NCBI GenBank assembly: GCA_023439545.1
Contig: JAEXNT010000001.1
Coordinates: 32,563 to 96,562, forward strand
Direction: 5' to 3'
Source of the DNA: Bacillota bacterium
Lineage (GTDB): Bacteria > Bacillota > Clostridia > Acetivibrionales > DTU013
Length of the DNA: 64,000 nt
A program made the position numbers and the translations under genes. How positions within the stretch are numbered: position 1 is the first letter of the stretch; every line of letters starts with the position of its first letter. The notes below the pieces were generated by a model that did no database searches, was not told where the DNA came from, and was given only the letters and a program-made list of their open reading frames with translations. Shown here in pieces: positions 16,805 to 25,713 of the stretch.

Positions 16805-17476
16805 ATGAAAAGGAAAACGGTTATTTTTGACAATGACGGCGTGCTTTTCAGGACGGAAACCGTCGATATAACGGCAATCAACAAAGCCTTGGTATTGCAC
16901 GGCTTTACGGAAAAAAGCCCGGAGTTCATTTTAGACTGCATCGGTATTACGATGAGAGAAATGTGCGACAGGTTCGGCATAACCGATCCCGATATAAAGG
17001 AAAGGTTCCTCGAGGATGCAGCACGTTTCGAACAGGGCGAAATAGCGCAAAACGGCCTTATGTACGAAGGAGCGCCGGAATTTATCAAGAGGCTTAAGAA
17101 AAAGGGGTATACGGTCTGCCTTTGCTCAAACGGGTCGTATAGCTATGTAAATGGTATCATGGGCAAATTCGGGCTGTTGAAGGTGTTCGACGAGATATGG
17201 GCGCATAAGGAAGGCTATAGCAAAGCACAGGCTGTAGCGCGTCTGGCGGAGAAATACTCGGACGGATGTTTTGTAATGGTCGGAGACAGGAGCATCGACA
17301 TCGACGCAGGCAGGGACAGCGGCGCGATCACGGTAGGTACGTTATATGGCTTCGGCGGAAACGAACCGTACGCGGCGGATTACACTGCCGGCAGCATTGC
17401 CGGGCTGGAACGGGTTATTTACAGTATTTTTGAAAAGGAATTTGATGTGAAGGAGAGTCTGTTATGTGTGGAATAG
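16805..17476 (+). CDS. HAD-superfamily (subfamily IA) phosphatase in the glmS operon
   Basis: This 223-residue protein has motif I 'IFDNDGVLF' (Asp 9 and Asp 11), an alpha-helical cap, motif II 'CLCSNGS', Lys in 'AHKEGYSK' and motif IV 'MVGDRSIDIDAG'. It is a complete phosphoglycolate-phosphatase-like HAD. Its 3' end overlaps glmS by 13 bases, so the two are translationally linked. Both lie behind the glmS ribozyme, so expression should fall when glucosamine-6-phosphate is high. A role in amino-sugar phosphate turnover is a reasonable inference; the substrate is not known. Confidence 0.85.
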   Translation: MKRKTVIFDNDGVLFRTETVDITAINKALVLHGFTEKSPEFILDCIGITMREMCDRFGITDPDIKERFLEDAARFEQGEIAQNGLMYEGAPEFIKRLKKKGYTVCLCSNGSYSYVNGIMGKFGLLKVFDEIWAHKEGYSKAQAVARLAEKYSDGCFVMVGDRSIDIDAGRDSGAITVGTLYGFGGNEPYAADYTAGSIAGLERVIYSIFEKEFDVKESLLCVE

Positions 17477-19293
17477 TAGGTTATATAGGTGAAAAAAAGG
17501 CAGCCCCGATACTGATCAACGGTTTAAGGAAGCTTGAATACAGGGGGTATGACTCGGCGGGCGTTGCGCTGTATGACGACGGAAAGCTATCGGTCATCAA
17601 GTGCAAGGGCAGACTGGCGGCGCTCGAGGAGAAGCTGGGCGATACCAATATCGGGGGATGCATCGGCATCGGTCATACAAGATGGGCGACGCATGGCGAG
17701 CCCAACGACGTAAATTCGCACCCGCACCTGAGCAATTCCGGCAAGATAGCACTGGTGCACAACGGTATCATCGAAAACTATATGAAGCTCAAGGAATTCC
17801 TTATTTCCCAAGGCTGCAAATTCATTTCGGAAACAGATACCGAGGTAGTGGCCCATCTGATCGAATACTATTACAACCTGAGCGGCGATATCGTCAAGGC
17901 TGTTATGGAATCGATAGACCAGCTCGAGGGTTCCTACGCGTTTGGCGTTATATGCAGCGAATGCAGCGACAAGTTCATTGCGGCAAGGAAGGACAGCCCG
18001 TTGATCGTAGGCCTCGGAAAGGGAGAGAACTATATCGCCTCCGATATCCCTGCGATACTTGAACACACACGCGATATCTATATCCTCGAGGACAAGGACG
18101 TTGCAGTACTGAGCAGGGACGGAGTCGTCGTGTACGACAATTACGGGGCGGTGTCCGAAAAGAAGGTCTACCATGTCGAGTGGGACGTTACAGCCGCCGA
18201 GAAATCAGGCTACGAGCATTTCATGATGAAGGAAATGTATGAGGAGCCCAAGGTTATAAGGGATACGTTCAGCCCAAGGATAAAGGACGGCAGGATAAAG
18301 CTCGACAACATAGACATTTCGCCCGAATACTTAAGAGGCATCGAAAAAATTAACATCGTGGCCTGCGGCACGGCATACCATGCGGGGATGGTGGCAAAAT
18401 ACCTCATAGAGAAGCTCGCGCGCATCCCGGTCGAGGCGGACGTCGCATCCGAATTCCGTTACAGGGATCCGATTATCAGCGAAAAAAACCTCGTTATAAT
18501 CATCAGTCAATCGGGTGAGACGCTCGATACGCTGTTCGCGCTGAGAGAAGCAAAGAAGAAGGGCGCCAAGGTGCTGTCCATCGTAAACGTGGTCGGCAGC
18601 TCGATCGCCAGGGAGTCGGACAACGTACTGTACACCTGGGCCGGACCGGAAATAGCCGTGGCTTCCACGAAAGCCTACAACACCCAGTTGACGGCGCTCA
18701 CGTTGATCGCGCTCGACTTTGCGCATAAGAAAGGCCTGCTCGGCGACAAACAGCTTGCCGAGATGCTGGATGGCCTGAAGGATATCCCGGCAGCCATGGA
18801 AAAGATATTGAACGACAAGGATGATATACAGAAATTCGCCTCGGAGCATTTCAACGCGAAGAGCATCTTCTTCATCGGAAGGAGCCTCGATTACGCGCTG
18901 TCAATGGAAGGCTCGCTGAAGCTCAAGGAAATCTCCTATATCCACTCGGAGGCCTATGCGGGCGGCGAGCTGAAGCACGGCACCATCGCCCTTATCGAGA
19001 AGGGCACGCTCGTGGTCTGCCCGATGACGCAGGACAGCCTGCTCGACAAGATGGTCAGCAACATCCGCGAAGTCAAGGCCAGAGGCGCGATAGTTCTGGC
19101 GATCACCCAGGAGAAGAACACCGAGGTCGAGAAGGTCGCGGACATGGTCATCACCATCCCGAACATCGATCCTCTGCTCGCCCCGATCGCCGCAGTAACT
19201 CCATTGCAGCTGTTCGCTTACTACATGGCCGTCCTCAAGGGCTGCGACGTCGACAAGCCGAGGAATTTAGCGAAGAGTGTGACGGTGGAATAA
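17464..19293 (+). CDS. glmS: Glutamine-fructose-6-phosphate aminotransferase (isomerizing) GlmS
   Basis: GlmS makes glucosamine-6-phosphate from fructose-6-phosphate and glutamine, the first step of UDP-GlcNAc synthesis. The 609-residue protein has the standard length. The N-terminal glutaminase domain starts MCGIVGYIG with catalytic Cys 2. Two SIS domains follow ('ACGTAYHAGMVAKY', 'ISQSGETLDTL', 'SEAYAGGELKHG'), and the C-terminus is 'NLAKSVTVE'. AAGGAG lies 8 bases before the ATG, inside the overlapping HAD gene. Confidence 0.98.
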   Translation: MCGIVGYIGEKKAAPILINGLRKLEYRGYDSAGVALYDDGKLSVIKCKGRLAALEEKLGDTNIGGCIGIGHTRWATHGEPNDVNSHPHLSNSGKIALVHNGIIENYMKLKEFLISQGCKFISETDTEVVAHLIEYYYNLSGDIVKAVMESIDQLEGSYAFGVICSECSDKFIAARKDSPLIVGLGKGENYIASDIPAILEHTRDIYILEDKDVAVLSRDGVVVYDNYGAVSEKKVYHVEWDVTAAEKSGYEHFMMKEMYEEPKVIRDTFSPRIKDGRIKLDNIDISPEYLRGIEKINIVACGTAYHAGMVAKYLIEKLARIPVEADVASEFRYRDPIISEKNLVIIISQSGETLDTLFALREAKKKGAKVLSIVNVVGSSIARESDNVLYTWAGPEIAVASTKAYNTQLTALTLIALDFAHKKGLLGDKQLAEMLDGLKDIPAAMEKILNDKDDIQKFASEHFNAKSIFFIGRSLDYALSMEGSLKLKEISYIHSEAYAGGELKHGTIALIEKGTLVVCPMTQDSLLDKMVSNIREVKARGAIVLAITQEKNTEVEKVADMVITIPNIDPLLAPIAAVTPLQLFAYYMAVLKGCDVDKPRNLAKSVTVE

Positions 19294-19317
19294 GTAGAAG
19301 GATTCTCTACAAGGATG

Positions 19318-19386
19318 TGTCATTTCTCATAAAGTTTGAAAAATGACTCAAAAAGTTTGAAAAAACGTCTCAAATAGTTTGAAAAA
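19318..19386 (+). repeat. Three AGTTTGAAAAA repeats, IS-end-like
   Basis: AGTTTGAAAAA occurs at 19333, 19354 and 19376, spaced 21-22 bp apart, and is preceded by TGTCATTT. The first unit is bounded by an inverted repeat, GTCATTT and AAATGAC. Multiple short internal repeats next to a TG terminus are a feature of IS21-family element ends. No transposase gene is present, so this may be a solo remnant or a protein-binding array. Confidence 0.45.
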
Positions 19387-19397
19387 TCTATTATAAT

Positions 19398-19433
19398 CGT
19401 CTAGGGATATAAAGTGTATTATATCCCTAGACG
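19398..19433. terminator. Perfect 15-bp inverted repeat downstream of glmS
   Basis: CGTCTAGGGATATAA (19398-19412), loop AGTGTA, and its exact complement (19419-19433) form a strong hairpin. There is no T-run on the plus side. It could act as a bidirectional terminator between glmS and the convergent SLH gene, an mRNA-stabilising stem, or part of an insertion-element remnant. Confidence 0.5.
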
Positions 19434-19502
19434 GCAGATAAGAGAGTATATGTTATTAAGGCATCCAAAGTGATGATTATATAACCCATTCTTACCCCCT
19501 GC

Positions 19503-21125
19503 TTAGCTTTGGGTAAAATCAATCACGTAAATATTCCATGAACCGTTGTACTCAATTGTATAATCCATTCCCAAATCTTCAAATATTTCTTTTACAGGTA
19601 TAACATGAATACGGTTTATGACCTGTGACTTATCATAGTAATTTATCGGTTTAAATCCGTTATATGAGGTTATACCCTTATTTTTATCGACAATGATAGA
19701 AAGATCAGGCACTTTATCAAAACTGGAATTAAAAAATATTTTTGTTATCTCACCGGTTTTATCTACTCCGGAATACAGACTTTCAACCTTGATGCTCACA
19801 TAATTATAATCATACACCTTCAATATTCCTACGAAATTAGGATTTCCCGTTGGTTCATAGGAAAGCCGGCTGGATTCCAGATGTGATAGGTTTAAGAAAG
19901 TATTCATATCATCAAAGGATTTGAAATATATGTCTTTATTAACAGGCTCGCCATCTAGAATAACATCCTCGGCAAACGGTATATTGTAAAGCCTACCTTC
20001 GAATTTGAGATAGAACCTCGTACGGTCCTTTTCTACATACCACTTAAGATCTCCGTATTTCTTCATTAACCGATAGGTGATAACCAGGGCTTGCTCATTT
20101 GTTGCGACAGTTTTAGGTGAAAACCTGTTTCCACCTACGCCGTTTATGATATTAAAATGCAAAGCGGTATATATCGCATCCCTCGACCAATTGCTGATTT
20201 CTCCATCATCAACATATTCAACAAGCTCTTTATTGTAGGCAAGATCAATCTTTGCCAATCCCAGGGTCCTGATGACAAGCGTTGCCATTTGTTCCCTGTT
20301 CAGCAAACTATCCGGGCTGAATCTGTTATTTCCTATACCGTTGGTTATGCCTATCTGCGCGGCTTTCATTGCATAAATATCATCGGTATCGATAAACGAA
20401 ACACTATCATTTACCTGTATTTCAGCGCCGGTAAGTTTTTCATAGAACCTCACCATGAGATATGCAAAGCGTTCTCTGGTTATGCCAGTTTTAAATGAAC
20501 TAAAAGCCGAGTCCCTGAAAACTTCCGAAAGTTTTAATTCTTCTATGCTTTTCAGTGCCGAAGCATCAGGCGTGTCTTCAAGCTCAACTATTATTTTTTC
20601 AGCTGAAAACTCATAACCATTCAATAAATCCTGAACAGAAGGGACTTTATTAAAATTTATGTCTGCTATATTAAAGTAGCAACTGATATTCTGATCATCA
20701 TTATTATATAAAATATCATATAGAAATACGGTAATTTGCCTGCATTGCAGCAGTTTCTCCGTATCTGTGCGATATTGTATCTTTTTACTGTCGGAAGTGA
20801 TGCGGCTAAAATTGTTCAACCAAGATATTTTCAATTTATCACCACTAGGCGGATTAAAAAAAGAAGATTTTACTGTTTTAGCACCTTGATTATCCAATTT
20901 GGCCAGTTCGCCGTTACTGTACAGAATAGTAAATACATATTCTTTTGCATCTTTATAAACAAAAACCCCGTCAATTTTAATGGCTCCCGGATAAGCCTGA
21001 TTCGTTTGAAACTTAACAGGCATACCATACTGCTCCTCCGGTTTCAGACCCACACTGGCAAATGCAGGTATCATAATTGTCCAAAGCATAAATGCTGTCA
21101 GTAACAACGTTATTTTCTTTTTCAT
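19503..21125 (-). CDS. Secreted S-layer homology (SLH) domain protein
   Basis: 540 residues with a signal peptide (about 1-23, ending AFA). Three SLH modules lie at about residues 195-360, with the typical 'GITNGIGNNRFSPDSLLNREQMATL' pattern partly repeated as 'NIINGVGGNRFSPKTVATNEQ'. SLH modules bind pyruvylated secondary cell-wall polymer and hold the protein on the cell surface. The N-terminal ~190 residues are beta-rich and unassigned. The C-terminal ~60 residues resemble the copper-amine-oxidase-N/stalk domain often paired with SLH in Clostridia. GGAGTG precedes the ATG. It is AT-richer than glmS next door. Confidence 0.85.
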   Translation of the reverse strand: MKKKITLLLTAFMLWTIMIPAFASVGLKPEEQYGMPVKFQTNQAYPGAIKIDGVFVYKDAKEYVFTILYSNGELAKLDNQGAKTVKSSFFNPPSGDKLKISWLNNFSRITSDSKKIQYRTDTEKLLQCRQITVFLYDILYNNDDQNISCYFNIADINFNKVPSVQDLLNGYEFSAEKIIVELEDTPDASALKSIEELKLSEVFRDSAFSSFKTGITRERFAYLMVRFYEKLTGAEIQVNDSVSFIDTDDIYAMKAAQIGITNGIGNNRFSPDSLLNREQMATLVIRTLGLAKIDLAYNKELVEYVDDGEISNWSRDAIYTALHFNIINGVGGNRFSPKTVATNEQALVITYRLMKKYGDLKWYVEKDRTRFYLKFEGRLYNIPFAEDVILDGEPVNKDIYFKSFDDMNTFLNLSHLESSRLSYEPTGNPNFVGILKVYDYNYVSIKVESLYSGVDKTGEITKIFFNSSFDKVPDLSIIVDKNKGITSYNGFKPINYYDKSQVINRIHVIPVKEIFEDLGMDYTIEYNGSWNIYVIDFTQS

Positions 21126-21186
21126 AAAATCACTCCAACCTGTTCAAATTACTAACAAATGTACATATGTATACCTACATCTCGTA

Positions 21187-21215
21187 ATTATAACCATATT
21201 TGTATAAAATGTAAA
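21187..21215 (-). promoter_or_regulatory. Promoter of the SLH protein gene
   Basis: Read on the minus strand, TTTACA (21215-21210), 17 bp and a perfect TATAAT (21192-21187). The leader between it and the gene contains the palindrome TACATATGTA (21162-21171), a possible operator. Confidence 0.7.
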
Positions 21216-21359
21216 TTATTTTAAAATAAAATTGTTTTTCGAGCCGCAACGGTTACATTTATCAAAAATCCAGATATACTTTAAGAAATTCGCTTTTTGC
21301 ACAATCGTTGTTTTGCTATTTTCAGAGTCCTAAAACCTGCTTAAAACAAGGCCATTGTG

Positions 21360-21907
21360 GATACGATTCAGGAACAGAGGCTATGAACCTAAAAATACAG
21401 GAGACATTCAATCCGGCCGCACCCTCTAAAAAAGAAATAAGTCATGGGAATTCACTCTTCAGGGTAAATGATAAAGTCATGCACATAAACAATGATTACA
21501 ACGCTGTCAAATATGAGCACAACGGAACAATCTACATCCCGAAAAAAGGCAAGGGAGGAAACGCAGATACCGGCGTGTTCAATGGCGACACCGGCGTGAT
21601 TTACGACACTATGGACTTTTACGAATTAATTGTATTTGACATGCCGGATACATTAGGTCTGGATTCTCCGGCCGTTAAGAATGATGTTGAGGATATGGAA
21701 GAATTCGCAGTAGAATATGTTTATGATAAACCGCAGAGTATCTCTGTAAACAATCCTGATATCAAGCAAGTTCAATTTATCAAGATGATTTTCTCTTTAG
21801 GCGTAAAGTGGGAGAATCAAGTTTACATAAAAACAAAAGATGATTTATATTATTTCATCGGATATAGACCTGATTTAGGCGCTCTAGTAAGGTCAGCCGT
21901 TAATTAG
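21360..21907 (+). pseudogene. Internal fragment of a RecD2-type SF1B helicase, fused to unrelated tail
   Basis: From 'GTEAMNLKIQETFNPAAPSK' through 'HGNSLFRVNDKVMHINNDYN' and 'GVFNGDTGVIYD', this frame matches the C-terminal region of RecD2-type helicases: 'GTxxLNxxLQxxxNPP', 'RVFRxGDKVMQxxNNYD' and 'GVFNGDxG'. All ATPase motifs that should precede it are missing, and the conserved 'HKSQGSE' motif that should follow is absent. The last ~60 residues do not look like RecD2. It is best read as a broken remnant. The upstream in-frame extension (from 21308) has no family similarity. Whether the truncated product is expressed is unknown. Confidence 0.7.
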
Positions 21908-21915
21908 GAGAGTAA

Positions 21916-22041
21916 TGGGAGTTTGACAACAAGGAGAATTACGGCAAAGCGATAGAATGGTTTTTCAAAAATCATTTCAAGGATATTCAAAAGTTGTTAA
22001 TTATGCCTTTTGACATTAACTGCGGAAATTCGATATACTAA
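21916..22041 (+). pseudogene. Short start-less coding remnant
   Basis: The frame between in-frame stops reads WEFDNKENYGKAIEWFFKNH and continues to TAA at 22039. It looks protein-like but has no start codon with a ribosome binding site. It is probably debris of the same decayed region as the helicase fragment. An orphan GAGGAGG at about 22050 also leads nowhere. Confidence 0.3.
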
Positions 22042-22082
22042 AAAATTTTGAGGAGGTATAAGTTATCACTTATCACAGGGAC

Positions 22083-23678
22083 TCAAGCTTGGAGCTTATT
22101 CCTTTTTCGGTACTCGATAGGAGTGCAGCCCACGATTTTTTTAAACATTTTCGAAAAGAAGGAAAAATGAGAATAACCTACCGCTGACACTACGGCGCTG
22201 ACTGAAAGATCTGTCGAAACAAGCAATTCTCTCGCCTTTTTGAATCGTTCCTGGATAATATAATCCGATATAGAGAAGCCCGATTCTTTCTTGAATATTT
22301 TTGAAAGATAATCAGGACTGAGAAAAGTATAATGTGCAATGGTTTCCCGGGAAAGATCCTCCTCATCCAGATGAAGCGCTATATATTCCTTTACCTTTTC
22401 GACTACATCATTGGACCTTTCAATAGCATTAATTCTTTCGAGCGCTTTTCGAATTGTATGTTTAACCCAGATACTCATCTCCTCTGTGGAATTTATCGAC
22501 TTCTCCTCCAGTTCGAGAGAAACGGCATCGCAAAAAAACTCCCTTGTTGAAATACTGTTTTGATTTAGCAGCAGATGGATCATATGCAGAAAGTCCTGCC
22601 GAAACTGCTTCAGCACGTTTAAATTGATATTGCCGGTTCTGTAAAGCACCTTGAAGTAAACAAATATCTCTTCAATTACTTCTTTCTCCTTGCCTTTTTT
22701 TAATAACGTTGTCCAAAGATTGATATTTGGCGTGCTTACCTCTGACTTTTCTTCTACTTCTTGAATATCTATAACCTGATTCAGAATTACATTTTCATTT
22801 CTTAGTGTTTTTAGCACTGCTATCACATTGGAAAAATCCGATACGTTAGTCATCTCACCGATAAAACATGATGCGTCGCAACAAACCCCATTACAAATAC
22901 GGATCAGGGCTTCACAATTCTCCTTCATAGTTTTTCTCTTTGAGTATTCCGGGTTTTCAAAAGAGAGTATTACAATATAATCCATATCGTTGAGTTTGAT
23001 AATCTGGGGGGAGCAATCCTCCTTCAAAAAAATTTTATTGATGGATTGTTTGATCACATGCTCTGTTATTTTTTGATTTCTCGCGCTCAAATCCTTCTGG
23101 TACCGTTGAATAGTCAGCAATATCGGAAAGAACTTCATCGTCATCGTGATTGGAATATTCATGCTTTCAATCATCGCCTTAATAGCGTCCTCTGTTGAAA
23201 GCTCCATATTATTGATCAGATTGAACCAAAAGCTTTCCATCACTAACGGAGTAATTTTTTTCCACATTTGCTGATAATCATTTATCCGAAGTGTTTCCGT
23301 TTTCTTTTTCAGCACGATATCCGCCTTTTTTAATACAGAATTCAATTCTTCCAGATCCACCGGCTTGAGCAAATAATCCAGACATCCCAAGCGTACAGCC
23401 TGCTTTGCATATTTGAAATCTGTGTGGCAAGTCAACAAAACAGTGACCGTATCCTGGTTTTTTTCCTGTCCCCATTCCAATAATTCAATACCGGTTCCCT
23501 GAGGCATTTCAATATCACAAAGCAAAATATCAATTTGTTTACATAATAGAATTCCTTTTGCCTGTTGGATATTGTTTGCGGTATAAATTTTATCTATTGG
23601 TATAATATTGGGATCAATACCGGTCTTAACCTTTCGAATATCATGATCATCATCATCAACAATCAAAACCGAATACAC
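22083..23678 (-). CDS. YesN-type response regulator with AraC-family DNA-binding domain
   Basis: 531 residues. The receiver domain has VDDDD at the start, the phosphoacceptor Asp 55 in 'ILLCDIEMPQG' and Lys in 'DYLLKPVDL'. A long central region (about 130-420) has no named fold. A C-terminal AraC-type double helix-turn-helix follows (about 430-528: 'TFLSPDYLSKIFKKESG', 'VGYSHFSFFSKMFKK'). It forms a two-component system with the kinase gene 13 bp upstream, and both diverge from the carbohydrate operon they most likely control. Confidence 0.92.
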   Translation of the reverse strand: MYSVLIVDDDDHDIRKVKTGIDPNIIPIDKIYTANNIQQAKGILLCKQIDILLCDIEMPQGTGIELLEWGQEKNQDTVTVLLTCHTDFKYAKQAVRLGCLDYLLKPVDLEELNSVLKKADIVLKKKTETLRINDYQQMWKKITPLVMESFWFNLINNMELSTEDAIKAMIESMNIPITMTMKFFPILLTIQRYQKDLSARNQKITEHVIKQSINKIFLKEDCSPQIIKLNDMDYIVILSFENPEYSKRKTMKENCEALIRICNGVCCDASCFIGEMTNVSDFSNVIAVLKTLRNENVILNQVIDIQEVEEKSEVSTPNINLWTTLLKKGKEKEVIEEIFVYFKVLYRTGNINLNVLKQFRQDFLHMIHLLLNQNSISTREFFCDAVSLELEEKSINSTEEMSIWVKHTIRKALERINAIERSNDVVEKVKEYIALHLDEEDLSRETIAHYTFLSPDYLSKIFKKESGFSISDYIIQERFKKARELLVSTDLSVSAVVSAVGYSHFSFFSKMFKKIVGCTPIEYRKRNKLQA

Positions 23679-23691
23679 CTTTTTCCCCCTC

Positions 23692-25410
23692 TTATAATAG
23701 ATCGCGTAATTTGCTCATACCAGGATTGATTGGTAAATAAATTTCAATTATTGCTCCGTTGCGGTTGAAAATACGAATATTTGATTTTCCTTCATAAAGC
23801 AGGGCCAATCTTCGCTGAACATTTATGATTCCCAGATGCTCGCATTTTTTTTGAGTAAACACATTATCCGCATTTTGAAATATATGTAAGCATTGTTCTG
23901 AAAAACCGTTTCCGCTGTCCTCAATCAAAATTTTTATACAATCTTCATGTTCATATACGGCAAAATCAATTTTCACTGCTATAGAAACCAATCCATCTTC
24001 AGATGCCGAGTACTTGATCGCATTCTCTATAAACGTTTGTACAATCAGCGGAGGAACCGGCGTATCATCAAGAAAATTCGGTACCATAAAAGAATATTCC
24101 AGCTTGTCCTTCATTCGCATTTTGTGAATCCGCAAATAATCCTCACAGTGACTTATCTCATCCTTTAAAAAGACAAAGTTGAAATTGTTTGTGTAAATAA
24201 ACCGGTAATACCGAATTAGGCAAAGAGTCATCTCCTCGATCAGTTTATAGTCCTTCAATTCGGAAAGATTGTATAAAATATTCAAAGAGTTTATCAAAAA
24301 ATGCGGGCTTTGCTGCATTTGCAGACGATAAAGCTCCTCCTTCAGCGCAATGGTTTTTTCGTGCTGCACACTGATTTTCAAATCCTGGATTTGCATAAGC
24401 ATATTATTGAAGGTCTCTTTTACTATCTCAAACTCGTCTGAGGTCGTTTTTGAATGAATTCTTACATCCAGATCCCCGTTTTTTACTTTTTTCATGGAAG
24501 TCACTAATCCGTTTAGCGGCAGCAAAATATCCCTACTGATAAAAAAGAGATAAGCGGGGATGATGACAAAGCATAGAACAAACAAAATAATAAATGAAAC
24601 TCGAAGGATGTAAGGAAGATAATTCAAGGTATTTTTTTCCGGTATTAAAACATACAGCTTGAAATCTCCTTCATGAGAGCTTTGAGAAACATATTGATAA
24701 TTTGATTTTTCCCCGTTCAGCGTTAACTTTTTAAAACCGTTTCCTCCCTCAATGGACTTTAAATCCAGGTCGTTAGGAGGAGTTAATACGAAACCTTTTT
24801 TATTTGTAAAGAAAGTATAGGTATTATCACCGAGGTTAACCAATGACATAGGAGTTTTCAGGCTCTCCATCTGTATCCATGCTCCTAAATACATATTATT
24901 AAACCGTATGATACGCATCAGATAATGAGAACCTTCAAGTGTATACACCTTCCAGTCATTGAATTCTACCTTGCCTGTATCTGTTAAATTCCGAATGTAC
25001 ATACTAATCTGCTCTCGCTTTTTATATTCCAGGTTATTGCTGTTGACAGTCAAAAAAGTATCCGCCTCAGGAAGATATGCGAACAAACAGTCTGCGGTTT
25101 TATAAACCAAAATATCATTTGCAAGTTTATTCTTCAGAGCAATTCTAGCCAGATTGGAAGGCTTGCTGGAATTATTATTGATAGCCTGAAGGCTTACTTC
25201 GCTGGAAATCGTCAGACTCAAATATTGTTCGATATCAATCAATGCAGTGTCGACCTGTTTCAAATAAAGAGCAGCCATATTTTCATATGATTTTGACACT
25301 TGCTTGCGGACAATGGAAATTGCATAAAAATTGGTAACAACCAACAATATGACAATCGGAACAGCGAAACATAAAAAATTGCGAATAAGCTTGGAACGGA
25401 TCGAATTCAT
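23692..25410 (-). CDS. YesM-type sensor histidine kinase
   Basis: This 572-residue membrane kinase has TM1 at about 12-34, an extracytoplasmic sensor of about 230 residues and TM2 at about 269-291. A HAMP domain follows (292-345), then the His_kinase/LytS-type dimerisation box QQSPHFLINSLN (phosphorylated His 370) and a HATPase with 'IVQTFIENAIKYS' and 'IEDSGNGFS'. The more common form of the box is QxxPHFLYNTLN. Kinases of this type sense sugars, often through the neighbouring binding protein, and phosphorylate YesN-like partners. Confidence 0.92.
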   Translation of the reverse strand: MNSIRSKLIRNFLCFAVPIVILLVVTNFYAISIVRKQVSKSYENMAALYLKQVDTALIDIEQYLSLTISSEVSLQAINNNSSKPSNLARIALKNKLANDILVYKTADCLFAYLPEADTFLTVNSNNLEYKKREQISMYIRNLTDTGKVEFNDWKVYTLEGSHYLMRIIRFNNMYLGAWIQMESLKTPMSLVNLGDNTYTFFTNKKGFVLTPPNDLDLKSIEGGNGFKKLTLNGEKSNYQYVSQSSHEGDFKLYVLIPEKNTLNYLPYILRVSFIILFVLCFVIIPAYLFFISRDILLPLNGLVTSMKKVKNGDLDVRIHSKTTSDEFEIVKETFNNMLMQIQDLKISVQHEKTIALKEELYRLQMQQSPHFLINSLNILYNLSELKDYKLIEEMTLCLIRYYRFIYTNNFNFVFLKDEISHCEDYLRIHKMRMKDKLEYSFMVPNFLDDTPVPPLIVQTFIENAIKYSASEDGLVSIAVKIDFAVYEHEDCIKILIEDSGNGFSEQCLHIFQNADNVFTQKKCEHLGIINVQRRLALLYEGKSNIRIFNRNGAIIEIYLPINPGMSKLRDLL

Positions 25411-25536
25411 TTAGTTGTCCCTCTTCATTTTCAGTTGTATAGAAGTGCGAAACGCTCTCTTATATAGGTTTTGCAGCCTGGACGGTACCCATCGAAAGTA
25501 GTGGCGACTTGCAGTTAAGGCTGCCACTTTACCACT

Positions 25537-25566
25537 ATTATACCATATGAGTCCCTCTTGTTGTAA
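25537..25566 (-). promoter_or_regulatory. Probable promoter of the YesMN genes
   Basis: Minus strand: TTACAA (25566-25561), an 18-bp spacer and TATAAT (25542-25537), 127 bp upstream of the kinase start. The rest of the 303-bp divergent gap (25411-25713) shows no clear plus-strand sigma-A promoter, consistent with an activator-dependent promoter for the carbohydrate operon. Confidence 0.5.
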
Positions 25567-25713
25567 AGCCTGTTCATCATGACTTAAAAGTATCAAATAT
25601 AGGCCTGAAAAGTGTTAGAAAAAATAATGGATGCAGCGTAAAATACATTTTGTTATGAACAAAAAAGCAATACCCATGATTAAGATAGAATGGCTATTAA
25701 AAGGGGGTACGTT

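Noticed and set aside
16478..16830. Two short open frames between the glmS ribozyme and the HAD gene
   Set aside because: Translations are repetitive Arg/Cys/Gly-rich without family motifs, and the underlying DNA shows degenerate repeats instead.
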